This document shows positions 40,464 to 49,118 of a stretch of DNA of 64,000 bases, piece by piece. The notes below the pieces were generated by a model, which was given only the letters and a program-made list of their open reading frames with translations, made no database searches and was not told the DNA's origin. Positions within the stretch are counted from its first letter, which is position 1, and each line of letters starts with the position of its first letter. A program made the position numbers and the translations under genes. This DNA comes from Bog-159 sp963818855 (GTDB lineage Bacteria; Acidobacteriota; Terriglobia; Bryobacterales; Bryobacteraceae): NCBI GenBank assembly GCA_963818855.1, contig CAWFUH010000012.1, forward strand, positions 62,001-126,000. Direction: 5' to 3'.

Positions 40464-42476
40464 CTATCTGGAAAGTTCCGCATATTTCTTGGTTATCCCT
40501 ACCACCTCGGTGCGGGCGTATTGCATCTTGATTTTGCTGGGGACCAGGCACACCAGCGTGCCGCCAATGAGAACCAGGCCGCCGATCCAGATCCAGGAGA
40601 CCAGCGGAAAGACATAAGCCTGGATCACGGCCCGCGCGCCGTCATCCGACATGCCGCCGAAGTTCAGATACAGATCCTCGTTGAGCCGGGGCCGCACACC
40701 GACTTCCGAGGTACCCTGCCGGCTGGCTTTGTAAAAGCGCTTCTCCGGCTCCAGCACGCCGAGCACATCACCGCCGCTAGATACCCGCACGGTGGCGCGA
40801 TGCCACTGGTAGTTCTCGTTTTCGCCTTCCTTGACGTCCGTGACTTTCAGATCGTAATGGCCGAGGACAAGTGTATCGCCCACGTTCATCTCTTTGACGT
40901 CTTTCAGATCGAACGCCGCTCCGGTGAAGCCGATGAACATGAGCACGATGCCCATGTGAACCAGATATCCGCCATAGCGGCGGGTGTTGCGGTGAGTCAG
41001 TTCGACGGAGGCGCGCAGCAGGTTCATACTGTTTTTTTGGGCGATGGCGCGGCCGCCTTTGTAGAACTCCATCAAGACCGTCATGGCGACGAAGAGACAG
41101 AAGCCGAACGAAATCAGCGCATACAAGTTGCGTATGCCGGCGGCCAGCAGCGCGCCCACCAGAACGACCGAGGCGATTCCCGGCCATAGGAAGTTACGGC
41201 GCAGGCTTTCGAGTGAAGTGCGGCGCCAGGCGAACAAAGGACCCACTCCGGTTAGCAGCAGCAGGAACAGACCGAGAGGGATCATGAGGTTATTGAACCA
41301 CTCCTTCTCCAAGCCGATCTTCTCTTTCGAAATCGCTTCTGAAATGACCGGAAACAGCGTGCCCCATAACACCGCGAAACAACTTGCCAGCAGGATCAGG
41401 TTATTGAACAGGAAACTTGACTCGCGAGAGATGACGCTTTCCAACTGGGATTCGCTCTTGAGATATTGGAGACGATCGAGAATCAAGTAAACAATAGCGG
41501 CAATGCAGATCGCCAGGAACGAGAAAAAGTACTTCCCGAGCGGACCTTGCGCGAAGGCATGTACGGAATTCACCAGACCCGTGCGAGTCAGCGACGTGCC
41601 GAGAATACAAAGCAGGAAGGTAGTGGAGATGAGGACGATATTCCAGACCTTCATCATCCCTTTTTTCTCCTGCATCATCACCGAATGGAGGAACGCCGTG
41701 CCGCTGAGCCAAGGAAGCAGCGAGGCGTTTTCGACCGGGTCCCATCCCCAATAGCCGCCCCATCCGAGCACGTGATAGGCCCAAGCCATGCCGAGCATGA
41801 TGCCTGTGCCCTGGAAGAGCCAGGTAACCAGCGTCCAACGGCGGGTGGTATGAATCCAGGCCTCACCTGGCTGCCTGGTGATGAGCGAGGCGATGGCAAA
41901 GGCGAACGGCACGGCGAATCCCACGTAGCCCAGATACAGCATAGGCGGGTGAATCGCCATGGCTGGATACTGCAGCAGCGGATTCAATCCGTTGCCGTCC
42001 TGTACCGGTGTGATGGATCCCTCGAGCGCTAACATCTTGAAAGGACTGACTACGAAGTTATTCAGCAGTAGGAAGAAAGTCTGTACAAACATCAACACGC
42101 CCACGACATAGGGCATTATGTCGCGGTGTTTGCGGCGGTTGGTGAAAACCACCACAGCCGAGTAAGTGGAGAGTAGCCAGCTCCAGAAGAGCAGCGAGCC
42201 TTCCTGTCCTCCCCACCAGGCGGCGAACTTATAAAGCAGCGGCATGCTGCGGTTACTATGCTGCGCGACATAGGAGAAGCGGAAGTCACCCGTAACAAGA
42301 CCGTATACCAGGACGGCTGAGCCTATGGTGATCAACACCCAGACCGAGTAAACCGCGCGCTCCCCCGAAACAATCAGAAAAGGCTTGCGTTGGATACGTC
42401 CTACCACGGAGGCAACCAGGGCATAAATAGCCGCGCAAAAAGCCAGCAATACCGCCAGCGATGCTACGTTTTCCAT
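40464..42476 (-). CDS. ccmF: Cytochrome c haem lyase subunit CcmF
   Basis: This 670-residue membrane protein attaches haem to apocytochrome c. About 14 spans are seen and the WWD region is HVLGWGGYWGWDPVENASLL, followed by PWLSGTAFLHSV. Conserved histidines are in AIHPPMLYLGYVGFAVPF and the later HMGIVLMFIGFTG. The periplasmic domain near the end is normal. It follows ccmE by 12 nt. Confidence 0.95.
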   Translation of the reverse strand: MENVASLAVLLAFCAAIYALVASVVGRIQRKPFLIVSGERAVYSVWVLITIGSAVLVYGLVTGDFRFSYVAQHSNRSMPLLYKFAAWWGGQEGSLLFWSWLLSTYSAVVVFTNRRKHRDIMPYVVGVLMFVQTFFLLLNNFVVSPFKMLALEGSITPVQDGNGLNPLLQYPAMAIHPPMLYLGYVGFAVPFAFAIASLITRQPGEAWIHTTRRWTLVTWLFQGTGIMLGMAWAYHVLGWGGYWGWDPVENASLLPWLSGTAFLHSVMMQEKKGMMKVWNIVLISTTFLLCILGTSLTRTGLVNSVHAFAQGPLGKYFFSFLAICIAAIVYLILDRLQYLKSESQLESVISRESSFLFNNLILLASCFAVLWGTLFPVISEAISKEKIGLEKEWFNNLMIPLGLFLLLLTGVGPLFAWRRTSLESLRRNFLWPGIASVVLVGALLAAGIRNLYALISFGFCLFVAMTVLMEFYKGGRAIAQKNSMNLLRASVELTHRNTRRYGGYLVHMGIVLMFIGFTGAAFDLKDVKEMNVGDTLVLGHYDLKVTDVKEGENENYQWHRATVRVSSGGDVLGVLEPEKRFYKASRQGTSEVGVRPRLNEDLYLNFGGMSDDGARAVIQAYVFPLVSWIWIGGLVLIGGTLVCLVPSKIKMQYARTEVVGITKKYAELSR

Positions 42477-42488
42477 GATGGGTCCTTA

Positions 42489-42923
42489 CTATATCGACTT
42501 ATTGACGGGTGGCGCGGGCGCGGCACGCAACTGGCTGGGCTTGGATTCGTATTTCGAGGCGCATTTCGCCTGAACCTGGCTCGCGTGAAAAACGCCATCG
42601 CGCCCCATGCGGCCGTCTGCGAGTGCCTGCGCGCCGTCGCGGAATGTGTCGGGTAGGGGATCGGACCCGCCGTAGGCGACTTTCAGTTCGCGTTGGTCCT
42701 GCTTGAGAGTGAAATTCACCTGTCCGTTAGCGTGCTGGATGGAGCCAGCCGCGATGTCACCGGCCACCCGGAGGCGTTCGTTAAACGCGCGGTCACCCAT
42801 TTGACCGACTTCGGCGATGGTCTTGTAGTAAGTCTTGGTTTCGCTGGCTCCGGAACTGGCGAGCCAGATCAGAGCGCCGATTACAATCGCGATGAGAACG
42901 GCAAATTTCCCGTATTTCTTCAT
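42489..42923 (-). CDS. ccmE: Cytochrome c maturation haem chaperone CcmE, CxxxY variant
   Basis: CcmE binds haem covalently and carries it from CcmC to CcmF. This 144-residue protein has the N-terminal anchor (FAVLIAIVIGALIWLASSGA) and the beta-barrel core (RLRVAGDIAAGSIQHANGQV, DPLPDTFRDGAQALADGRM). The haem-binding region reads AKCASKYES, with Cys121 where the classical HxxxY histidine should be and Tyr125 conserved. Such CxxxY forms are known from Desulfovibrio and archaea. It is first in the operon. A TATACT box lies upstream (about 42947) without a clear -35. Confidence 0.92.
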   Translation of the reverse strand: MKKYGKFAVLIAIVIGALIWLASSGASETKTYYKTIAEVGQMGDRAFNERLRVAGDIAAGSIQHANGQVNFTLKQDQRELKVAYGGSDPLPDTFRDGAQALADGRMGRDGVFHASQVQAKCASKYESKPSQLRAAPAPPVNKSI

Positions 42924-42988
42924 ACCATCCCCCTGAAGGACTAGTATATCTGAATTGGCGGAGAATAGCTGGGGGGCGGGTCTGGCGC

Positions 42989-43028
42989 AGCGGCGCTGAA
43001 GCGCCGCGCCGGCTAAAGCCCGCCCTCC
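42989..43028 (+). repeat. Family A double-hairpin repeat, copy A7 (compensatory variant)
   Basis: The first hairpin is GCGGCGCTGAAGCGCCGC instead of GCGGGGCTGAAGCCCCGC: two complementary base changes that keep the 7-bp stem. The TAAA hairpin and CCCGCCCTCC tail are unchanged. It lies between korB and ccmE. Confidence 0.88.
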
Positions 43029-43036
43029 AAACCTAA

Positions 43037-44086
43037 TTAGCGGAGCTCTTCCATTACCTCGTCGAGCGCGGCTTTGGGTGGCCGTACCTTGGATTGCGGC
43101 AGGGTGGCCAAGGGTTCCTCGGCCAGATGCAGCATTTCGAGAAAATTGGGCTTTTCGGTGTTCACGTAAAGTACGCCGGTGAGCACCTCGTGCAGCTTCT
43201 CGGCCTGCTCCATGGCCGACAGCGCCCCCAAGCGGCTGGTGGGATCGTAATCGCGATCCAGCTTGCGAATGCGCAGGTGCGATCCGTCATGTAACTGGAT
43301 GTCGCGCACTTCGCCCTCGGCGATCTCGACGGAAATCTCCTCGTAAAACGGCACGAAGTCCAGCTCATGCAAGACCTCTTCATGCTCCTTCATATAGCTG
43401 TAGCTCTTGGTAGATCCTTCGTGGTCGTTGAAGGTCACACACGGCGAAACCACGTCGATGACCGACAGCCCGTTGTGCGCAATGGCAGTCTTCAACAGCG
43501 TCTGCAACTGCTTCTTGTCGCCCGAAAACGAGCGCGCCACGAACGTTGCGCCCCAGCGGAGCGCCAGCGCACAGCAATCAAACGGCGGCAGGTCGTTGAT
43601 TACGCCGGTCTTCAGCTTCGAGCCGAGATCGGCGGTGGCCGAGAACTGCCCCTTGGTGAGGCCATACACGCCGTTATCCTCGATGATGTAGATCATCGGC
43701 AGATTGCGGCGCACCAGGTGCATAAACTGCCCGATGCCGATGGAAGCCGTGTCTCCGTCCCCGGTGACGCCCAGCCCGAGCATGGTGCGGTTGGCCATGA
43801 TGGCGCCCGTGGCGATAGACGGCATGCGCCCGTGCACCGCATTAAATCCGTGCGACAGGTTCAGGAAGTAGGCCGGCGATTTCGACGAACAGCCGATACC
43901 GGAAAACTTGCCCACGCGCCAAGGCTCGACGCCCAGTTCATAGAAGCATTCGATGACGCGCTCCGAAATGGAGTTGTGGCCGCAACCGGCGCACAGGGTA
44001 GTCTTGGCGCCCTTATAGCTGAGGACTTCCAAGCCGATGCGATTGACTTTCTTCGGCGGCGGTGGTGGTGTGGCGACGGTGCTCAT
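43037..44086 (-). CDS. korB: 2-oxoacid:ferredoxin oxidoreductase beta subunit
   Basis: This 349-residue subunit binds thiamine pyrophosphate and an iron-sulfur cluster; with KorA it oxidises 2-oxoglutarate (or another 2-oxoacid) to acyl-CoA and passes electrons to ferredoxin. Cluster cysteines are in TTLCAGCGHNSI, GIGCSS and VVSPCVTFND. The TPP motif is GDGDTASIGIGQFMHLVRRN. The ATG at 44086 overlaps the alpha stop by 4 nt. Confidence 0.93.
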   Translation of the reverse strand: MSTVATPPPPPKKVNRIGLEVLSYKGAKTTLCAGCGHNSISERVIECFYELGVEPWRVGKFSGIGCSSKSPAYFLNLSHGFNAVHGRMPSIATGAIMANRTMLGLGVTGDGDTASIGIGQFMHLVRRNLPMIYIIEDNGVYGLTKGQFSATADLGSKLKTGVINDLPPFDCCALALRWGATFVARSFSGDKKQLQTLLKTAIAHNGLSVIDVVSPCVTFNDHEGSTKSYSYMKEHEEVLHELDFVPFYEEISVEIAEGEVRDIQLHDGSHLRIRKLDRDYDPTSRLGALSAMEQAEKLHEVLTGVLYVNTEKPNFLEMLHLAEEPLATLPQSKVRPPKAALDEVMEELR

Positions 44087-45927
44087 TTGCCCTCCTGGCG
44101 GACGATTTCGTCGGTAACCGTGCGGGCGTCGAGCGGCAGCCCGCCGTAATATCGGATGCTTCGCAACTTGGCGATCTGTTCGGGCGACATTTCCAGCCGC
44201 ATCAGCGCCAGCAACTGCGCGTCGCGGTTCTGATCCACCACGTAAACGCGCTGGTGGCGCTCGATGAAATCCGTCAGGCCGATCGAGAACGGGTAGGCTT
44301 TCAGCCGCAGATAGCTGACCGGGAGGTCGTATTCGGCCAGCAACTGATCGCAGCTTTCGCTTACCGCGTAGTGCGATGTGCCGCACGCCACAAAACCGAT
44401 TTCGGCATCATGCCGGAAGTGAATTTCGGGCGCCGGCACATGCTGGCGCATGGTCTGGAACTTATGCGCCAGACGGTCCATATTGTGGATGTAGTCGTCT
44501 TCGCGCTCGGTATATTGCGCGCGTTCGTTGTGCCCGCTGCCGCGCGTGAAATAGGCTCCAGCCGGATGATTCGTGGCGGGCAGCGTGCGATAGCCGACGC
44601 CGTCGCCATCCACATCTTTATAGCGCGCGAAGCCGCCCAGCCTGTCGAGATCTTCCGCCGCTAATACTTTGCCGCGGTCGATGGGCTTCTCGGGATACGG
44701 AAACGGATCGGACATCCAATTGTTCATGCCCAGATCGAGGTCGGTCATCACGAAGACGGGAGTCTGGAAGCGCTCCGCGAAATCGAATGCCTCGATGGAC
44801 ATACTGAAGCACTCTTCGGGCGAGCACGGGAACAACATGGGATGTTGGGTATCGCCATGCGAAAGCAGCGCCGTGGATAGCAGATCGCCCTGCATGGTGC
44901 GGGTGGGGAGTCCGGTCGAAGGCCCCACGCGCTGTACGTCGAAGATGACCGTGGGAACCTCGGCGTAGTATCCGAGGCCGACGAATTCGGACATCAGCGA
45001 GATCCCGGGTCCGGCGGTGGAAGTCATGGACCGCGCGCCGGCCCATCCGGCGCCCAGCGCCATGCCGATGGACGCCAGTTCGTCCTCGGCCTGCACCACT
45101 GCAAAAGTAGCGCGGCCCGTTTCCGGATCGATGCGGAAGCGTTTCAGGTAACCGATGAGAGTTTCGACCAGCGACGAGGAGGGCGTGATGGGATACCAGG
45201 TCACCACCGTGACGCCGGCGAACATGGCACCGAGCGCACATGCTGAGTTGCCCTCGATAATGATCTTGCCGGTGTTGGCGTGCATGCGCTGCACCTGGTA
45301 CGGGTCGGCCTTGGTATACGTCTTGGCCGCGAATTCATAGCCGGCCTGGGCGGCGCCCCAGTTCAACTCCGCGGCCTTGGCCTTGCGCTTTCCGAATTGC
45401 TTGACCAGCGCCCGATGGACCTCGTCCATGTCGATACCCAGCAGCCAGGCGACGATGCCGTCGTAGAGCATGTTGCGCACGAGCTTGCGCAGTTTGGCGT
45501 CTGGGCAAACCGGCGCCACCAACTTGTCGAAGGGGGCCGCGTAGAAATGCAGATCCGAACGCAAGGCGTTCAGCTTGAGAGGCTCGTCATAGACTACGGC
45601 CGCGCCGCTATCCAGCTTCATCACGTCTTCGCGCGCGGTTTCCGGATTCATGGCCACCAGCAGATCGATTTCTTTCTTGCGGCCGATGTATCCGTCCTTG
45701 CTGGCGCGAATGGTGAACCAGGTGGGCAGCCCCGCGATATTCGACGGGAACATATTTTTGCCGGATACCGGCACGCCCATCTGGAAAATGGAACGCATCA
45801 GCACGGCATTGGCGGTTTGGCTGCCGCTGCCGTTGACTGTAGCTACCTGAATGGAAAAATCGTTGACTACGGTATGGCCGGAATCGCGCAAGCGAGGCTC
45901 CGCCGGCGATACTTCTAGAGTTGACAT
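44083..45927 (-). CDS. korA: 2-oxoacid:ferredoxin oxidoreductase alpha subunit (gamma-alpha fusion)
   Basis: This 614-residue subunit has an N-terminal gamma domain (ATVNGSGSQTANAVLMRSIF, FPSNIAGLPTWFTIRAS) fused to the alpha pyrimidine-binding domain (GNSACALGAMFAGVTVVTWY, PITPSS, then TSTAGPGISLMSEFVG). The C-terminal part has a core domain with HNERAQYTEREDDYIHNMDR. That gamma-alpha order is typical of the large KorA of bacteria using the reductive or oxygen-tolerant route. It starts the two-gene operon. Confidence 0.93.
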   Translation of the reverse strand: MSTLEVSPAEPRLRDSGHTVVNDFSIQVATVNGSGSQTANAVLMRSIFQMGVPVSGKNMFPSNIAGLPTWFTIRASKDGYIGRKKEIDLLVAMNPETAREDVMKLDSGAAVVYDEPLKLNALRSDLHFYAAPFDKLVAPVCPDAKLRKLVRNMLYDGIVAWLLGIDMDEVHRALVKQFGKRKAKAAELNWGAAQAGYEFAAKTYTKADPYQVQRMHANTGKIIIEGNSACALGAMFAGVTVVTWYPITPSSSLVETLIGYLKRFRIDPETGRATFAVVQAEDELASIGMALGAGWAGARSMTSTAGPGISLMSEFVGLGYYAEVPTVIFDVQRVGPSTGLPTRTMQGDLLSTALLSHGDTQHPMLFPCSPEECFSMSIEAFDFAERFQTPVFVMTDLDLGMNNWMSDPFPYPEKPIDRGKVLAAEDLDRLGGFARYKDVDGDGVGYRTLPATNHPAGAYFTRGSGHNERAQYTEREDDYIHNMDRLAHKFQTMRQHVPAPEIHFRHDAEIGFVACGTSHYAVSESCDQLLAEYDLPVSYLRLKAYPFSIGLTDFIERHQRVYVVDQNRDAQLLALMRLEMSPEQIAKLRSIRYYGGLPLDARTVTDEIVRQEGK

Positions 45928-46086
45928 CTATAAGAGTCCTTGTTTGGGGTAATGACCCTGTTCACTATGTGTTTCCATCATATTATACGTTATACGACGC
46001 GGCGGGTTGTTGTGGTTGCGGTCAGGCCTGCGACGCCGCCGCATGCTGATGCCAGCTACTTGTCCAGGAATCTGAATGCGGCAGAG
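45928..46086 (-). promoter_or_regulatory. Upstream region of korA with -10-like boxes
   Basis: On the minus strand TATAAT (45982-45987) and TATAAC (45989-45994) lie 55-67 nt before the korA ATG. No good -35 was found for either, so the promoter is tentative. The rest of 45995-46086 shows no gene. Confidence 0.3.
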
Positions 46087-46180
46087 CTGTGGGGCAGACC
46101 TCCAGGTCTGCGCGGGTCCTCCAGGTCCCGCACGGGGCCGGCGTGGACGCCGGCCGCAGGACTGGAGTCCTGCCCCACAG
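46087..46180. repeat. Family B hairpin array, copy B4 (four hairpins)
   Basis: Enclosed by CTGTGGGGCA and TGCCCCACAG, an exact inverted repeat, are GCAGACCTCCAGGTCTGC, a partly decayed GCGGGTCC...CCCGC hairpin, GGCCGGCGTGGACGCCGGCC and GCAGGACTGGAGTCCTGC. It is the largest array in the window and sits between the divergent korA and cheY genes. Confidence 0.9.
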
Positions 46181-46230
46181 CAAAATTCATCAGCGAATGA
46201 GCATTCGCGGACGCCGCGAAACCAACGCTA

Positions 46231-46259
46231 AAGACTCCCGCGCGCCCAGCCGATATAAC
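46231..46259 (+). promoter_or_regulatory. Possible promoter for the che cluster
   Basis: AAGACT (46231-46236), 17 bp, TATAAC (46254-46259), followed by GAGGAA ahead of the cheY ATG at 46276. The -35 box is weak, so this is tentative. Confidence 0.3.
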
Positions 46260-46275
46260 TGGCGAGAGGAATTAT

Positions 46276-46641
46276 ATGTCCCACGCCATGGTCGTCGATG
46301 ACTCGAAGGCTGTACGCATGATTCTTTCGCGCAGCCTGGTGGAGTTGGGTTACGACGTCTGTGCGGCTACCGATGGCGCCGAAGCGCTCACCCTCCTGCG
46401 CGAAGAGATGTCCCTGGTGCTGGTGGACTGGAACATGCCGCACATGAACGGTTTGGAATTTTTGGAAAAGCTGCGTGCCGATCCGCGCTACGCCTCCACA
46501 AAAGTAATTATGGTAACCACCGAAACGGAAGTGGATCAGATGGTGAAGGCGCTGGCGGCTGGCGCCGATGAATATGTCATGAAGCCATTCACCAAGGAGA
46601 TCCTGGCGGACAAGCTCCGTATCATGGGGTTGATCCAGTGA
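46276..46641 (+). CDS. cheY: CheY-like response regulator
   Basis: This 121-residue protein is a single receiver domain. It has the acidic pair VVDDSKAVRMIL, the phosphorylated aspartate in VLVDWNMPHMNGLEFL, the Thr in MVTTETE and Lys in YVMKPF. It has no output domain, so it probably signals by protein contact, as CheY does with the flagellar switch or another target. GAGGAA lies 5-10 nt before the ATG. It leads a cluster with cheB, cheR and a CheX-type gene but no CheA or receptor in view. Confidence 0.88.
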   Translation: MSHAMVVDDSKAVRMILSRSLVELGYDVCAATDGAEALTLLREEMSLVLVDWNMPHMNGLEFLEKLRADPRYASTKVIMVTTETEVDQMVKALAAGADEYVMKPFTKEILADKLRIMGLIQ

Positions 46642-46660
46642 CGGCACGGTCGGCTAAATA

Positions 46661-47773
46661 ATGGCCAGTATGCTCAGAAGCATAAACAGGAAATCGGTTC
46701 CACGCGGCGCCCGCATACGCGTGCTGGTGGTGGATGATTCGGTGGTCATTCGCCGACTGGTCACGCATGCCCTGTCGGAAGATCCCGCGCTCGAAGTCGT
46801 GGGGACCGCGGCCAATGGCCTCATCGCGCTGCAGTACATTGCGCAGTTGAATCCGGACGTGATCACGCTCGATATCGAAATGCCCGAGATGGATGGCCTG
46901 GGGGTACTGCGCCAGATCAGGCATCAGGAGGGGCGGCCGCGGGTGGTCATGTTCAGCACCCTCACCGATCGCGGCGCCGCGCTGACCTTGGAATCGCTGG
47001 CATTGGGCGCCGACGACTATGTAACCAAAGCCGCCAATGTCGGGTCGCTCGACCGGTCAATGGCCCGCTTGCGTCAGGAATTAATCCCCAAGATCAGGCA
47101 GTTTTTTCTGGTACCCGGCGAAGTTGCGCCAGCCCGGCCGCCCCTCTCCGCGCAGAATCCGGCGCGAGCGGTTTCGGTTCCAGCCAACCGCACGGGCCAG
47201 CCGCGCGTAGTAGCGATCGGTATTTCCACGGGAGGCCCTACCGCGCTCGCCGAAATCATGCCGCAGTTCCCCGCGGACTTCCCGCTGCCGATCCTGATCG
47301 TGCAACATATGCCGCCGTTATTTACGCGCTTTCTGGCCGATCGCCTGCAGTCCGGCACGGATTTGCGGGTCGCGGAAGCGGCGGAGGGTGCTCCTGTAAC
47401 AGCCGGCACGGTGTGGATCGCCCCGGGGGATTATCACATGCTTGTGCGCCTGAAAGGTCCAGACGCCGTCATACGGCTGGATCAATCCGCGGCGGAGAAC
47501 TCCTGCCGGCCTTCGGCCGACGTGCTATTTCGCTCCGTCGCGGAGGTTTACGGCGGCGCCGCGATCTGCGCCGTTCTCACCGGTATGGGCCAGGACGGTC
47601 TCCGCGGCACTGCCGTCCTGCACGCCAATGGCGCGTATGTCATTGCGCAGGATGAGGCCTCCAGTGTGGTGTGGGGAATGCCCGGCGCGGTGGCCGGCGC
47701 GGGCCTCGCCAACTGCGTGCTTCCCCTGGACGCGGTGGTTCCGGAAATCCTGAGGCAGGTAACGAAGGGATAA
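46661..47773 (+). CDS. cheB: Chemotaxis response regulator protein-glutamate methylesterase
   Basis: This 370-residue enzyme removes methyl groups from receptor glutamates when phosphorylated. The receiver domain holds LVVDDSVVIRRLVTHALSED and the Asp in TLDIEMPEMDG, the linker covers residues 140-185 and the methylesterase domain shows GISTGGPTALAEIMPQFPAD (catalytic Ser), LIVQHMPPLFTRFLADRLQS (His) and TGMGQDGLRGTAVLHANGAY (Asp). It is followed by cheR after 5 nt. Confidence 0.95.
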   Translation: MASMLRSINRKSVPRGARIRVLVVDDSVVIRRLVTHALSEDPALEVVGTAANGLIALQYIAQLNPDVITLDIEMPEMDGLGVLRQIRHQEGRPRVVMFSTLTDRGAALTLESLALGADDYVTKAANVGSLDRSMARLRQELIPKIRQFFLVPGEVAPARPPLSAQNPARAVSVPANRTGQPRVVAIGISTGGPTALAEIMPQFPADFPLPILIVQHMPPLFTRFLADRLQSGTDLRVAEAAEGAPVTAGTVWIAPGDYHMLVRLKGPDAVIRLDQSAAENSCRPSADVLFRSVAEVYGGAAICAVLTGMGQDGLRGTAVLHANGAYVIAQDEASSVVWGMPGAVAGAGLANCVLPLDAVVPEILRQVTKG

Positions 47774-47778
47774 ATCGC

Positions 47779-48603
47779 ATGCCGGAAACCGAACTCCATC
47801 CAGATAGCTACCGGTTCTTGCAGGACTACGTCTACCGCGAGTCCGGCATCGTACTCGATGGAGATAAACGTTACCTGCTGGAAGCCCGCCTCGCACCCAT
47901 CGTGCAGCAGATGCATTTGGCCGGCTTGAACGATCTGTGCGCGGTGCTCGGCAGCGCGGCCAACAATGCAGTCCTCAAGCGGCAGGTGGTCGAGGCCATG
48001 ACCACCAACGAAACTTTCTTCTTCCGCGATCCGCCGCAGTACGACGCGCTGCGGTCGCTGGTCATCCCCGGCCTTCTCGCGCAGCGCCAGGATACGCGCA
48101 AAATGAGTTTCTGGTCGGCGGCTTCGTCTTCCGGCCAGGAAGCCTACAGTCTGGCCATGATGCTGCTGGAGATGGGCCTGGGCGATTGGAAAATCAAAAT
48201 TCAAGGCACCGATTTATCGAAACAGATGGCAGAACGCGCCGGCAGCGGCAGATACCTGCAGATCGAAGTCAATCGCGGCCTGCCGGTCAGTTATCTTCTG
48301 AAATACTTCACCCGCGTGGGCCTCGAATGGCAATTGAAAGATGAAGTGCGGCGCATGGTGGATTTCACCACCTTCGATCTGCGGCAGAGCATGTCCGCGC
48401 GCGGGCCGTTCGACGTGGTCTTCTGCCGCAATGTCTTGATCTATTTCGATATGGAGACCAAACGTCGGATCCTGGACCAGCTGCACGGGACTCTGTTCCG
48501 GGGAGGTTACCTGTTGCTAGGCGGCAGTGAGACCACCTTGAACCTGACCAACCGCTTCGAGCGCAGAATCGTGGGTCAGACCGTGCTTTATCAAGCCCCT
48601 TAA
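47779..48603 (+). CDS. cheR: Chemotaxis protein-glutamate O-methyltransferase
   Basis: This 274-residue SAM-dependent enzyme methylates receptor glutamates. The N-terminal helical domain (YRFLQDYVYRESGIVLDGDK) is followed by EAMTTNETFFFRDPPQYDAL and the SAM-binding SFWSAASSSGQEAYSLAMML. The catalytic core has DVVFCRNVLIYFDMETKRRI. No TPR tail is present, as in minimal CheR. I chose the ATG at 47779, just after the cheB stop. Confidence 0.95.
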   Translation: MPETELHPDSYRFLQDYVYRESGIVLDGDKRYLLEARLAPIVQQMHLAGLNDLCAVLGSAANNAVLKRQVVEAMTTNETFFFRDPPQYDALRSLVIPGLLAQRQDTRKMSFWSAASSSGQEAYSLAMMLLEMGLGDWKIKIQGTDLSKQMAERAGSGRYLQIEVNRGLPVSYLLKYFTRVGLEWQLKDEVRRMVDFTTFDLRQSMSARGPFDVVFCRNVLIYFDMETKRRILDQLHGTLFRGGYLLLGGSETTLNLTNRFERRIVGQTVLYQAP

Positions 48604-48613
48604 GAGGATTAAG

Positions 48614-49084
48614 ATGATTACCCCCTTTTCCCTGGATACTTATCGGGACGACCTATCGCGCATTGTCCAGTCCGTCTTCCGGACCATGATGGATCTGGAG
48701 ACCGCCCCGTCCGATAGCGCCTGGGAGCACTCACCAGCTATCATTACCGCGGCCGTTCACTTTGTCGGAGAATGGCAGGGAGCCGCTACGGTCGAGTGCA
48801 ATACCGAGCAGGCCTGTCAGTTCGCGGCGCGCTTTATGGGAATCGAACTGCCTGGTGCGGTCGACAGCGACGTCCGCGATGTGATGGGTGAACTGGCCAA
48901 CATGGTGGCCGGCAATCTGAAGTCGCTGTTGCCGCGCGGCGTCAACCTCTCCATGCCTTGCGTGGTGGAGGGAACCGACTACACCGTTCACGAGTGCGGT
49001 GCGACTGCGGTGGAACATATGACCTTTTCGAGCGCAACCGGCGATTTCCGCGTTACCCTCATTGAAACTGCGCCGCGCGCCTGA
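48614..49084 (+). CDS. CheX/CheC-like chemotaxis phosphatase domain protein
   Basis: This 156-residue protein resembles CheX, which dephosphorylates CheY. The active-site helix is seen in DVRDVMGELANMVAGNLKSL, where the Glu and Asn are the expected catalytic residues. The second half (VNLSMPCVVEGTDYTVHE) is beta-rich. It sits 10 nt after cheR, and signals from CheY would be switched off by it. FliY/CheC variants are alternatives. Confidence 0.82.
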   Translation: MITPFSLDTYRDDLSRIVQSVFRTMMDLETAPSDSAWEHSPAIITAAVHFVGEWQGAATVECNTEQACQFAARFMGIELPGAVDSDVRDVMGELANMVAGNLKSLLPRGVNLSMPCVVEGTDYTVHECGATAVEHMTFSSATGDFRVTLIETAPRA

Positions 49085-49118
49085 GCGCCATCCTTGCGCC
49101 GCGTTGTATACTCTCCCC

